A program made the translations under genes and the position numbers. DNA of 64,000 nt, taken from positions 1 through 64,000 of the forward strand of contig DDMS01000020.1 in NCBI GenBank assembly GCA_002340765.1, given 5' to 3'. Of the stretch, positions 55,794-64,000 are shown piece by piece; positions within the stretch are counted from its first letter, which is position 1, and the number at the start of each line of letters is the position of its first letter. The notes below the pieces were generated by a model. That model was given only the letters and a program-made list of their open reading frames with translations. It was not told the origin of the DNA and did not search any database. Source of the DNA: Flavobacteriaceae bacterium UBA2540 (lineage in GTDB: Bacteria > Bacteroidota > Bacteroidia > Flavobacteriales > Flavobacteriaceae).

Positions 55794-57681
55794 TGCAAAA
55801 AAAAATTTATTATATTTATTAATATCCTTAACTGGTGTTATCTTCATTGGAAAACTGTTTCAATTACAAATTTTGAGAGGAGTTGATTTTGATCCAGTTC
55901 ATAATGCTTCCATAAAAATCGAATATGATTATCCTGAAAGAGGTTATATTTATGACAGAAATGGGCGGCTTTTAGTTGCTAATCAAGTATCATATGATGT
56001 GATGGTGCAACCAAATCAAGTAAAATTATCAGATACTGTTGAATTTTGTAAACTTCTAAAAATAGAAAAAGAGGATTTCATTACAAGATTTAAAAAGGCA
56101 GAAAATTACGCCTCATACCTTACTTCTGTTTTCTTAAAACAATTGGCAAAAGAGGATTTTGCTTATTTGCAAGAAAAACTGCACAAATACAACGGTTTTT
56201 ACATCCAAAAAAGAATTATTAGAGATTATCCTGTCAATGCAGCAGCCAATGTTTTGGGTTATATTGGTGAGGTTAACGAAGAAAAAGCACGAAATAGCAA
56301 TGATTACGAGCAAGGAGAATTGGAAGGAAAAGAAGGTGTTGAAAGAGAATATGAAGCGCTTTTAAAAGGCAAAAAAGGTAAAAAATACTTCAATAGAAAT
56401 CGGTTTAACAAAGTTACAGGTTCATTTAAAAATGGATTGATGGACTCTTTATCAGAAGGAGGAAAAGATTTGACTTTGACAATAGACATTGAATTACAAT
56501 TGTATGCACAACAATTAATGAATGGAAAACGTGGTGGAATTGTTGCAATTGAACCCTCAACTGGCGAAATTCTTGCACTTGTTACTTCTCCCTCTTACGA
56601 CCCAAATATGTTGGTTGGAAGAGATCGTTCAAAAAATTCAATTTTCTTGATGGATCCAAATAATCCTGAAAAACCAACATACGACAGGGCTTTATTGGCT
56701 GCATATCCCCCAGGTTCCCCATTCAAAATGATGAATGCTTTGATTGCTCTGCAAGAAAACGTTATCAATACCGAAACTACTTTTAGATGTTATGGTGGCT
56801 ATAGATATGGTAGCAAAAGTCATAATTTTATGAGATGTCACTGTGGAATTTATGACTCACCAATTGCTTTAAAAACAGGAATAGCAAAATCTTGTAATAG
56901 TTATTTTTCTAATACCTACAAAAGAATTATCGAAAAAAAGAGAAAACCAAGTCAAGGTTTAGATACTTGGAATAAACACGCAACTAGCTTTGGATTAGGA
57001 AGTTATCTTGGGTATGATTTGCCTTCTGGTGCTCCAGGATTGATTCCTGACGGAAAATATTATGATGATATTTATAAATATAGATGGACTGCTTCCACGA
57101 ATATTTCAAATGCAATTGGTCAAGGTGAAGTTTTGACAACGCCAATTCAGTTGGCTAATTTTACAGCCGCAATAGCCAACAGGGGTTATTTTTACACTCC
57201 TCATATTGTTAAAAAAATTGATTTGAAACCGATTAAAAATCCTGAATTTATTAATAAAAAGCAAACAACTATTAACACTGAATATTTTGAACCAGTTGTA
57301 GAAGCAATGCACGAAGTTTTTAAAACTGGAACAGGAAGATGGAGTCAAGTAAATGGCATTGAAATTTGTGGAAAAACAGGAACTTCAGAAAACTTTGTAC
57401 GAGTAAACGGATACAAGCAACAATTAGCAGATCACTCTATTTTGGTTGCCTTTGCACCTAAAAATAATCCAAAAATTGCATTGGCCGTTTTTGTTGAGAA
57501 TGGCGGATTTGGATCTACAATTGCAGCACCAATCACAAGTTTGATGATTGAAAAATATTTAAATGGATATATTTCTGAGGAAAACAAATTAAGAGAAACT
57601 AATATGTTAAATCTAAGTCTGCAAGATATTTACAATTATTACAGACCAAAAAATAAGGAAATTGCGTCAAGAAAAGAATAA
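55780..57681 (+). CDS. mrdA: Penicillin-binding protein 2
   Basis: This 633-residue class B transpeptidase makes the lateral wall with RodA. An N-terminal membrane helix (about 10-28) is followed by a dimerisation domain (ERGYIYDRNGRLLVANQVSY) and the transpeptidase domain. The catalytic SxxK is PGSPFK (Ser313), SxN is KSCNSYF and KTG is CGKTGTSEN. It overlaps rodA by 20 bp. Confidence 0.95.
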   Translation: MKTNNAKKNLLYLLISLTGVIFIGKLFQLQILRGVDFDPVHNASIKIEYDYPERGYIYDRNGRLLVANQVSYDVMVQPNQVKLSDTVEFCKLLKIEKEDFITRFKKAENYASYLTSVFLKQLAKEDFAYLQEKLHKYNGFYIQKRIIRDYPVNAAANVLGYIGEVNEEKARNSNDYEQGELEGKEGVEREYEALLKGKKGKKYFNRNRFNKVTGSFKNGLMDSLSEGGKDLTLTIDIELQLYAQQLMNGKRGGIVAIEPSTGEILALVTSPSYDPNMLVGRDRSKNSIFLMDPNNPEKPTYDRALLAAYPPGSPFKMMNALIALQENVINTETTFRCYGGYRYGSKSHNFMRCHCGIYDSPIALKTGIAKSCNSYFSNTYKRIIEKKRKPSQGLDTWNKHATSFGLGSYLGYDLPSGAPGLIPDGKYYDDIYKYRWTASTNISNAIGQGEVLTTPIQLANFTAAIANRGYFYTPHIVKKIDLKPIKNPEFINKKQTTINTEYFEPVVEAMHEVFKTGTGRWSQVNGIEICGKTGTSENFVRVNGYKQQLADHSILVAFAPKNNPKIALAVFVENGGFGSTIAAPITSLMIEKYLNGYISEENKLRETNMLNLSLQDIYNYYRPKNKEIASRKE

Positions 57682-58942
57682 CATTTTTGAAGGAATAGAT
57701 TGGATTCTTGTTTTTTTCTATTTCTTTTTTGTGGGTTTTGGATGGCTCAATATTTATGCTGCTTCAAAAACTGATGAAAATCTTCATATTTTAGATTTTA
57801 CAACAAAATATGGAAAACAACTTCTTTGGATAGGATTTAGTTTTCCTTTAATTGTTACAGTTTTATTTTTTAACTCAAAATTTTATGAGCGTTTTTCGAG
57901 TATTTTTTATTTGATTTCGATTTTGTTATTGCTGCTCTTATTTCCTCTCGGAAAAGAAATAAATGGTGCAAGAGCATGGTTTAATTTTGGGTCAATGAGT
58001 TTACAACCAGCAGAATTTGTAAAAGTTACTTCAGCTTTAGCTATTGCAAAATTGTTAAGTGACCGTCAATACAATTTAAACTTAGTCAAAAATCAAATTA
58101 AAGCATTTTTAATTATATTTTTTCCTACAATTTTAATTGTTCTTCAACCAGATCCTGGATCTGCATTGATTTATCTTTCATTTTTTCTTGTTTTGAATCG
58201 AGAAGGTCTGACGTTAAATTATATCATTTTTGGAGTTATCAGTATTTCATTATTTATACTTACTATTTTTTTCGGAACACAAACTATGTTATTTTGGGTT
58301 TTTATTATTATTTCAATTATCGTTATTTATCTGATTTATAGAGAGGGAAAGCGTTTAATACGCTTCAATTGGCACAAAATAGTAATCACTTATTTTTTAG
58401 TTGGTTTATTTGTCTATGGAACAGGATTCATTTATGAAAATGTCTTTAAACAACATCATAGAGATCGTTTTGAGGTTTTATTAGGATTAAAAATTGACAC
58501 AAAAGATATTGGATACAACTCTTATCAATCAAAGTTAACTGTGAGTTCCGGTGGATTTTCAGGAAAAGGATTTTTAAATGGAGACATTACCAAAGGAAAT
58601 TTTGTTCCAGAACAGCACACTGATTATATTTTTAGTACAATTGGAGAAGAGTGGGGTTTTCTTGGAAGTGGATTAGTTGTGTTGCTTTTTATGCTTATGA
58701 TTGCAAGAATTATTTATCAAGCAGAAACTCATGCCAACAAATTTGGAAGAATTTATGGTTATAGTTTAGCCTCAATTCTTTTCTTTCACGTAACCTTAAA
58801 TATTGGAATGGTGATTGGATTGCTGCCAACTGTTGGTATTCCGCTTCCATTTTTTAGTTATGGAGGTTCTTCTTTGTGGGGATTTACGATTCTACTTTTT
58901 ATTTTTATAAGATTAGATGCTCATAAAAATTATGATTGGTAA
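57662..58942 (+). CDS. rodA: SEDS glycosyltransferase RodA
   Basis: This 426-residue polytopic protein of the SEDS family polymerises glycan with PBP2. Conserved segments are KEINGARAWFNFGSMSLQPA, EFVKVTSALAIAK, QPDPGSALIY and IPLPFFSYGGSSLW. It starts with a TTG codon (57662-57664) inside the PBP2 gene. The next in-frame ATG would remove the first conserved helix, so TTG is the likely start. It is the last gene of the shape operon. Confidence 0.94.
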   Translation: MRQEKNNIFEGIDWILVFFYFFFVGFGWLNIYAASKTDENLHILDFTTKYGKQLLWIGFSFPLIVTVLFFNSKFYERFSSIFYLISILLLLLLFPLGKEINGARAWFNFGSMSLQPAEFVKVTSALAIAKLLSDRQYNLNLVKNQIKAFLIIFFPTILIVLQPDPGSALIYLSFFLVLNREGLTLNYIIFGVISISLFILTIFFGTQTMLFWVFIIISIIVIYLIYREGKRLIRFNWHKIVITYFLVGLFVYGTGFIYENVFKQHHRDRFEVLLGLKIDTKDIGYNSYQSKLTVSSGGFSGKGFLNGDITKGNFVPEQHTDYIFSTIGEEWGFLGSGLVVLLFMLMIARIIYQAETHANKFGRIYGYSLASILFFHVTLNIGMVIGLLPTVGIPLPFFSYGGSSLWGFTILLFIFIRLDAHKNYDW

Positions 58943-59058
58943 AGTCTTAATATGACAATGAATTAATGTAGGAATGAATTAATGTAACATCGTATCAACT
59001 AGGATGTTTGAATTTTCAATTATTTATGGCGTAAAACAGCAAAGCGATTATAACAAAA

Positions 59059-59084
59059 AAAAGCGCTGAAAATTCAGAGCTTTT
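59059..59084. terminator. Bidirectional terminator between rodA and rpsT
   Basis: AAAAGCGCTGAAAATTCAGAGCTTTT, a nearly symmetric hairpin with flanking A and T runs, lies between the converging genes. Just before it (58950-58990) a short AATGAATTAATGTA motif occurs twice. Confidence 0.7.
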
Positions 59085-59109
59085 ATATATTTTTAAAACT
59101 AAAAATTTA

Positions 59110-59361
59110 TTACAATGCGGCTACGTGCTTTGTTAATTTTGATTTCAAGTTTGCTGCTTTGTTTTTATGAATAATATTCTTTTTTGCTAATTTATCCAAC
59201 ATTGAAATTACGTTCACTAATTTTCCTGCAGCTTCAGTTTTATCTTCCATTACACGCAAATCTCTAACGGCATTTCTAGCTGTTTTGTGTTGGTATTTAT
59301 TACGAAGCTTTTTAGCATCGTTACTTCTAATTCTTTTTAATGCTGACTTATGATTTGCCAT
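59110..59361 (-). CDS. rpsT: 30S ribosomal protein S20
   Basis: This 83-residue, lysine/alanine-rich helical protein begins MANHKSALKRIRSNDAKKLR and includes the conserved IHKNKAANLKSKLTK end. It binds 16S rRNA early in assembly. It lies 34 bp from the tRNA-Glu gene on the same strand. Confidence 0.97.
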   Translation of the reverse strand: MANHKSALKRIRSNDAKKLRNKYQHKTARNAVRDLRVMEDKTEAAGKLVNVISMLDKLAKKNIIHKNKAANLKSKLTKHVAAL

Positions 59362-59395
59362 AATATTATTTTCTTCGTTCTTATTTAAAACTTCG

Positions 59396-59467
59396 TAGTC
59401 CGTACGGGAATCGAACCCGTGTTACCAGGATGAAAACCTGGCGTCCTAACCCCTAGACGAACGGACC
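59396..59467 (-). tRNA. tRNA-Glu (anticodon TTC)
   Basis: The minus strand reads GGTCCGTTCGTCTAGGGGTT, then AGGACGCCAGG, the loop TTTTCAT with anticodon TTC, CCTGG, and the T arm CGGGTTCGATTCCCG, closing with ACGGACTA. The acceptor stem pairs over 7 bp (with one G-U), 72 nt in total. CCA is not encoded. Confidence 0.95.
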
Positions 59468-59552
59468 ATCACAATTTAGTATTCTCTTAATTGCGGATGC
59501 AAATATACAACGTTTTTAAAATCCTACAATTATTTTTAAAAAAAAATAAAAA

Positions 59553-61031
59553 TTAATATGCTTTCGCAAATAGCACTCTTTTTGTGGATGTTTTTCCACT
59601 AAAAACGCAATTTCCAGCTTCTTCTTTCAATTCATTTGGAATACATCTAATGGTTGCTTTTGTCAATTCTTTTATTTTTTCTTCTGATTCAGATGTTCCA
59701 TCCCAATGAGCAGCAACAAATCCACCCTTATTTTCAATTATATTTTTAAACTCCTCAAATGAATTTACCTCAGTAATGTGAGTATTTCTAAAATCCAATG
59801 CGTTGTTAAATAAATTATTTTGAATTTCTTCTAATAATTCAGCAACAAAATCAATTAAAATATCTTGAGAAATACTCTGCTTTTTTAAAGTATCTCTTCT
59901 TGAAACTTCAACAGTGTTGTTCTCTAAATCACGATTTCCCATAGCAATTCTTATGGGAACTCCTTTCAATTCATATTCTGCGAATTTTGCACCTGGTCTC
60001 AAAGTATCTCTATCATCATATTTTACTGAAATTCCTTTTGAGCGCAATGATTTTAAAATCACATTGATTTTTTCTGACAGTAAAAACAATTCTTCTTCTC
60101 CTTTATATATAGGTACAATAACCACTTGTATTGGTGCTAATTTTGGAGGCAAAACCAACCCAAAATCATCTGAATGTGTCATAATCAAACCGCCAATCAA
60201 ACGTGTAGAAACGCCCCAAGAAGTTGCCCAAACATATTCTTGTTTTCCTTCTTTAGTAGTAAATTTCACGTCAAAAGCTTGTGCAAAATTTTGACCTAAA
60301 AAATGACTTGTTCCTGCTTGCAATGCTTTTCCGTCTTGCATTAATGCTTCAATAGTATAGGTGTCTTCTGCACCTGCAAAACGCTCACTATCAGATTTCA
60401 CGCCTTTAATTACAGGCATTGCCATAAATTCTTCTGCAAATGTTGCATACACTTCTTGCATTTGTCTTGCCTCTGAAATTGCCTCACTTTTTGAAGCATG
60501 AGCAGTGTGTCCTTCTTGCCATAAAAATTCTGAAGTTCTTAAAAACAAACGAGTTCTCATTTCCCATCTAACCACATTTGCCCACTGATTAATCAATAAA
60601 GGTAAATCTCTATAAGATTGAATCCAACCTTTATATGTGCTCCAAATAATTGCTTCAGAGGTAGGTCTAACTACCAATTCTTCTTCCAATTTTGCTTCAG
60701 GATCCACTCTTAATTTTCCAGGTCTATCAGGATCATTTTGTAATCTATAATGAGTAACAACTGCACATTCTTTCGCAAAACCTTCTGCGTTTTTTTCTTC
60801 AGCTTCAAAAAGACTTTTTGGAACAAACAATGGAAAATACGCGTTTTGATGCCCTGTCTCTTTGAACATTCTATCTAATTCTGCTTGCATTTTTTCCCAA
60901 ATTGCATACCCATATGGTTTGATAACCATACAGCCTCTTACTGCTGAATTTTCTGCCAAGTCAGCCTTTACAACTAATTCATTATACCATTTTGAGTAAT
61001 CTTCGTCTCTTTTTGTTAAATTCTTACCCAT
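59553..61031 (-). CDS. proS: Prolyl-tRNA synthetase (eukaryote/archaea-like type)
   Basis: This 492-residue class II synthetase joins proline to tRNA-Pro. It has the shorter ProRS form without the bacterial editing insertion: motif [20 protein letters not shown], motif 2 around [20 protein letters not shown], and a C-terminal extension ending KRVLFAKAY with the expected Cys residues ([15 protein letters not shown]). This type is usual in Bacteroidetes. Confidence 0.95.
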   Translation of the reverse strand: MGKNLTKRDEDYSKWYNELVVKADLAENSAVRGCMVIKPYGYAIWEKMQAELDRMFKETGHQNAYFPLFVPKSLFEAEEKNAEGFAKECAVVTHYRLQNDPDRPGKLRVDPEAKLEEELVVRPTSEAIIWSTYKGWIQSYRDLPLLINQWANVVRWEMRTRLFLRTSEFLWQEGHTAHASKSEAISEARQMQEVYATFAEEFMAMPVIKGVKSDSERFAGAEDTYTIEALMQDGKALQAGTSHFLGQNFAQAFDVKFTTKEGKQEYVWATSWGVSTRLIGGLIMTHSDDFGLVLPPKLAPIQVVIVPIYKGEEELFLLSEKINVILKSLRSKGISVKYDDRDTLRPGAKFAEYELKGVPIRIAMGNRDLENNTVEVSRRDTLKKQSISQDILIDFVAELLEEIQNNLFNNALDFRNTHITEVNSFEEFKNIIENKGGFVAAHWDGTSESEEKIKELTKATIRCIPNELKEEAGNCVFSGKTSTKRVLFAKAY

Positions 61032-61179
61032 ATTCTTTACTTTGGCACAAATATTGTTTATTTTAATTTATAATCTTTGTTTAAAACGTTCTTTTAAAAC
61101 GAATACAAAACTACTATAAATTAGTCTTTTTAATGCAAAAATTATTTTTTAATCATTATATTTATTAAAATTCAATATC

Positions 61180-62133
61180 ATGAAACTACAAAACAAAATA
61201 TTCACTATTCCTTCTTTTTTGTTTATTGCAACTACTAATTTTATATTGGTTTCTTGTGGCTCATATCAAAGTGTGTATAATGAAGACGGAATTTATGACA
61301 ATCCTCGAAAATTTGAAAAAAGACAAGCAGTTATTATTGAGAGAAATAATCCAGATAATTACGAAGACAACTACTTTTCAAAAAAACTTGATAGTTTGGA
61401 GAGTATTTCTAATAATGATATTTTTACAGATGTAAATTCTTACAGTTCAAATAATAATTTTTCCAACAATGCGAATGAAAATTACAATCAAAACGAACCT
61501 TGGGGTTTTGAAGATAATAATGTTGTTGTTAATGTTAATATGATGAACGACCCCTATTGGGCTGGCAATGGTTTTGGAGTTTGGGGAATGAACAATTGGG
61601 GATGGAACAATTGGGGATGGAATAACTGGGGATGGAATAACTGGGGATGGAATAACTGGGGATGGAATAACTGGGGATGGAATAACTGGGGATGGAATGG
61701 TGGTTTTTACAATCCTTACTTTTATGGTAACAACGGTTGGAATAACAACGGATTCAGCAGAAACAATACCTATGGTCGTAGAGCAACAAACAATTCTTAC
61801 GGACGAAGAGATGATGATAATTTCACTAGAAATAGAACAACTACTGACAGGAGAAATTCTTATTACAACATTCAAGATTCAAACATAATTAGAAGAAGTT
61901 CAACAAATAATCCAATAAGAAGAAGTTCAACTATTAGAGAAAACAACACAAATAACAACAATAATAGAAATAATAGCAATATTAATAATAACAACTCTTC
62001 AAGAGGAAGCAATACTAATTCAAATAATAATTCAACAATCAGAAGATCTTCTTCATCAAATTCCAACAGTGGAAACTCAACCAGATCATCTTCTAGTGGA
62101 AGATCTTCAACAGGAGGAAGAAGAGCAAATTAA
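61180..62133 (+). CDS. Lipoprotein with NNWGW tandem repeats and Asn/Ser/Arg-rich tail
   Basis: This 317-residue protein has a lipobox (FILVSCGSYQS, Cys at about 26), a charged linker, then seven copies of NNWGW (residues about 138-172) and a glycine/tyrosine-rich stretch. A long C-terminal tail of Asn, Ser, Thr and Arg (RRSSTNN-type words) ends SSSGRSSTGGRRAN. No enzymatic domain is visible. Trp/Asn repeats followed by a basic low-complexity tail suggest a surface or scaffold protein of the outer membrane. I do not recognise a named family. Confidence 0.75.
   Translation: MKLQNKIFTIPSFLFIATTNFILVSCGSYQSVYNEDGIYDNPRKFEKRQAVIIERNNPDNYEDNYFSKKLDSLESISNNDIFTDVNSYSSNNNFSNNANENYNQNEPWGFEDNNVVVNVNMMNDPYWAGNGFGVWGMNNWGWNNWGWNNWGWNNWGWNNWGWNNWGWNNWGWNGGFYNPYFYGNNGWNNNGFSRNNTYGRRATNNSYGRRDDDNFTRNRTTTDRRNSYYNIQDSNIIRRSSTNNPIRRSSTIRENNTNNNNNRNNSNINNNNSSRGSNTNSNNNSTIRRSSSSNSNSGNSTRSSSSGRSSTGGRRAN
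61591..61695 (+). repeat. 15-bp minisatellite encoding NNWGW
   Basis: Seven consecutive 15-bp units: two of AACAATTGGGGATGG and five identical AATAACTGGGGATGG. All are in frame and each encodes one NNWGW. Exact identity of five units indicates recent slippage, so copy number may vary between strains. Confidence 0.95.
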
Positions 62134-62167
62134 TTAGTAAATACAAAAGAAAAAAACTTTGAAGAAT

Positions 62168-63553
62168 ATGAAAAATTTATTTGCATCAGCGATTCTATTT
62201 GTAACTATTTTTACAGGTAACGCTCAATCTCTAGGATATCAGGATTTAGGAATTCTTTTTTCTCAAAATGACAATAACGGAACTGCGCGTTTTACTTCAA
62301 TGGGTGGTGCTTTTGGCGCATTGGGTGGAGATATTTCAAGTGTAAATATCAATCCTGCTGGATTATCAGTCTTTAATTATAGTTCGGTTTCAGGGAGTTT
62401 TAAATCAAGAAGTTCTGATATTAATTCCAATTATTATGGCAACAAATTAACAACTCAAAACCAGTTTATGAATCTTTCTCAAGCAGGAGCTGTATTAGTT
62501 TTTGACAGTTTATATGAAGGTGATTGGCAAAAATTTGCGATGGGTTTCAATTATAGAATAACCAAAGATTTTAATGATGCTTTTTTTGCCCAAGGAAATA
62601 GTGGTGTAGCTACTTTTCAAGATTTTCCATTGGATATAAACAATCCAACCTTAGTCTATAACACTGCTGATGAACAAAGTTTTAATACCACTTTTGGTGG
62701 TCAATTGAGTGAATTTAATATCGCGTTTTCTTCTGTGTATCAAAATAAACTTCATGTGGGTTTAGGATTGAATTTCTATGACTTGAATTTCAATCAACGT
62801 TCAAATCTTACCGAGTTTAATAGCGATTCAAATGGCAATGAATTGGATGCTAATTTATTTCAAGAAAATTTTACTTCTGGATCAGGTTTTTCAATGAGCG
62901 CTGGTTTTATTTATAAATTAAATCAGAGTTTTCGCTTTGGATTGTCATATCAAACACCCACCTGGTTTTCAGAAATTATTGAAGATAGCAATATCATAAA
63001 TAATGATGGATTTTTTGGAGATACTGAAATTGCAGTGAGCAATGACAATGTAATTTACGACAACACTGCTGGTGGATTTTTTCCAACGCAATCATTGATA
63101 TACTCACTAAAAACGCCAAGTAAATTAACTGCAAGCTCTGCTTTTATTTTTGGCACAAGTGGTTTATTGAGTTTTGATTATACAAATATGAATTATATGA
63201 GGACCAAACTTTCTGGAGACGATTTTTCTCAAGAAAACCGTGCTTTTCAGAATGACTATGTAAACACACATAATTTTTCATTAGGAACTGAATGGCGTTT
63301 TGATAAATTTAGTATCAGAGCAGGTTATCGTTTTGAACAAAGTCCAGATATTTTCGCTATAAATTCTGACAACTTAAAAGAGTATTCTTTGGGAGCAGGA
63401 TATAATTTTGGCAGTTTTAAATTGGATTTTTCTTACCGAACAAACAATCGAACTGCTGCCTATAACTTCTACTCAGGATTTGATGGCATAAACCCATCGA
63501 ATCTAACTTTAGATAACAGAATATTTTCAGTAACAGTTTTCGTTAATTTATAG
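62168..63553 (+). CDS. Outer-membrane transport protein, OmpP1/FadL/TodX-like
   Basis: The protein has 461 residues from MKNLFASAILFVTIFTGNAQ, a signal peptide. The mature N-terminus (NGTARFTSMGGAFGALGGDI, SSVNINPAGLSVFNYSS) is the FadL/OmpP1 plug pattern. A 14-stranded barrel follows, ending in FSVTVFVNL with a terminal aromatic/hydrophobic strand. FadL-type proteins take up long-chain fatty acids or other hydrophobic molecules; the substrate here is unknown. It is followed by a terminator. Confidence 0.85.
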   Translation: MKNLFASAILFVTIFTGNAQSLGYQDLGILFSQNDNNGTARFTSMGGAFGALGGDISSVNINPAGLSVFNYSSVSGSFKSRSSDINSNYYGNKLTTQNQFMNLSQAGAVLVFDSLYEGDWQKFAMGFNYRITKDFNDAFFAQGNSGVATFQDFPLDINNPTLVYNTADEQSFNTTFGGQLSEFNIAFSSVYQNKLHVGLGLNFYDLNFNQRSNLTEFNSDSNGNELDANLFQENFTSGSGFSMSAGFIYKLNQSFRFGLSYQTPTWFSEIIEDSNIINNDGFFGDTEIAVSNDNVIYDNTAGGFFPTQSLIYSLKTPSKLTASSAFIFGTSGLLSFDYTNMNYMRTKLSGDDFSQENRAFQNDYVNTHNFSLGTEWRFDKFSIRAGYRFEQSPDIFAINSDNLKEYSLGAGYNFGSFKLDFSYRTNNRTAAYNFYSGFDGINPSNLTLDNRIFSVTVFVNL

Positions 63554-63568
63554 AAATTTTAAAGCTTT

Positions 63569-63606
63569 AAAAAAGACCTTGCATCAAAACATGGAGGGTC
63601 TTTTTT
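63569..63606 (+). terminator. Terminator after the OmpP1/FadL-like gene
   Basis: AAAAAAGACCTTGCAT, CAAAAC, ATGGAGGGTCTTTTTT forms an imperfect hairpin ending in T6. Confidence 0.75.
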
Positions 63607-63636
63607 GTTGCAATTGAGTTTTTTGCCGTAATTTTG
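63604..63636 (+). promoter_or_regulatory. Promoter of the NifU-type gene
   Basis: TTTG (63604-63607) and TAATTTTG (63629-63636) are separated by 21 bp, matching the Bacteroidetes sigma-A consensus, 17 bp before the start codon. Confidence 0.55.
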
Positions 63637-63653
63637 TAGCTCATCTGAAAATC

Positions 63654-64000
63654 ATGCAAAAAATTATTATTACAATACAAAATTCATCAAACAAAACTAT
63701 TATAAAATTCAATAGTAATTCCATTTTAATCAACGCTGGAAGCTATGAATATGCTAATATTGACGAAGCAAAAAAATCGCCTTTAGCACAACAATTATTT
63801 TATCTCCCTTTTGTGAAGAAAGTGTTTATCACGCCTAATTTTATTGCAATTCAACGCTATGATATTGTTGATTGGAGTGATGTTCAACAAGAAGTTCGTG
63901 AGCAAATTGAAAACTATATTAATGAAGGAAATGTAGTTGTAAACGAAGAAAATGTATCTTCAAAAAAAGAAGCATTTGAAGTGTATGCTGAAGTAACTCC
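63654..64000 (+). CDS. NifU family Fe-S scaffold protein (partial, 3' end outside window)
   Basis: From ATG 63654 the frame is open to the window end (about 115 residues). It reads MQKIIITIQNSSNKTIIKFN at the start and later SPLAQQLFYLPFVKKVFITP and NFIAIQRYDIVDWSDVQQEV. The SPLAxxLFxxPxVxxVFIxxxFI pattern is that of the Nfu N-terminal domain. The C-terminal NifU domain with its CxxC lies beyond the edge. Nfu proteins carry Fe-S clusters to target enzymes. Confidence 0.85.
   Translation, partial: MQKIIITIQNSSNKTIIKFNSNSILINAGSYEYANIDEAKKSPLAQQLFYLPFVKKVFITPNFIAIQRYDIVDWSDVQQEVREQIENYINEGNVVVNEENVSSKKEAFEVYAEVT

Noticed and set aside
61591..61695. Regular 15-bp repeats that could be taken for a CRISPR array
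   Set aside because: The units are contiguous with no spacers and encode in-frame NNWGW, so this is a coding minisatellite. No cas genes are present.
61447..61875. Long open frame on the minus strand with PSPVI repeats
   Set aside because: It is the antisense reading of the NNWGW repeat region and has no start context or family.

Overview
The window is low-GC and AT-rich. It carries the gldK-gldL-gldM-gldN gliding/type IX secretion block, Bacteroidetes promoter elements (TTG, about 21 bp, TAnnTTTG), an HYC_CC_PP protein, a DUF5686 protein and a Flavo-1-like RNA motif. Together these point to a chromosome of the family Flavobacteriaceae; I cannot name the genus from sequence alone.

Layout. 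Positions 1-11500 (minus strand) hold a sulfur-to-methionine block: metY, a metX/aspartate kinase/homoserine dehydrogenase triple fusion, metZ, an Rrf2 regulator, a broken outer-membrane/PagL-like gene, a DUF2061 gene, cysH, cysD, cysN and the first codons of sulfite reductase. Its head carries a SAM-I (S-box) riboswitch. Diverging from it on the plus strand is metK, whose leader looks like a SAM-II riboswitch. Two unrelated SAM-sensing RNA classes would therefore share one intergenic region, one over SAM-precursor synthesis and one over SAM synthetase. I consider this the most interesting feature of the window.

13300-15000 is an accessory scar. It contains a tandem duplication of the metK 3' end, a decayed secreted-protein start, a GC-rich Cache-like lipoprotein that looks laterally acquired, an insertion-sequence left-end remnant, and an antitoxin gene fused to that remnant. 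15200-18500 is a small heavy-metal (probably copper) operon: HYC_CC_PP protein, TonB-dependent receptor, HMA protein. 18500-22300 holds two DoxX-like membrane proteins, pnp and rpsO. A second copy of the IS remnant lies at 22435. 22800-35100 holds a DUF5686 protein, an orphan MoaD, a wrecked mscS-like gene next to an intact one, a Spy-like protein, gamma-carbonic anhydrase, a glucosaminidase, an ACC-deaminase-like enzyme, an ABC-F protein, a frameshifted DUF983 gene and an FAD oxidoreductase.

35200-43600 (minus) holds a Flavo-1-like RNA, gldN-M-L-K, an arginase-fold protein with lost metal ligands, and topA. 43800-50400 (plus) is miaB, a sigma-54 activator, lptE, a TPR protein, secG, groES and groEL. 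A doubly damaged toxin-antitoxin pair follows, then a GAF/fRMsr protein, purH, and the shape operon mreB-mreC-mreD-mrdA-rodA with overlapping genes. The end holds rpsT, tRNA-Glu, proS, an Asn/Trp-repeat lipoprotein, an OmpP1/FadL-like protein and the start of a NifU-type gene.

Lesions are frequent (nonsense codons and homopolymer frameshifts in seven loci). Either this genome is shedding accessory genes or the assembly has some indel error. All assignments come from reading the sequence; no database search was run.
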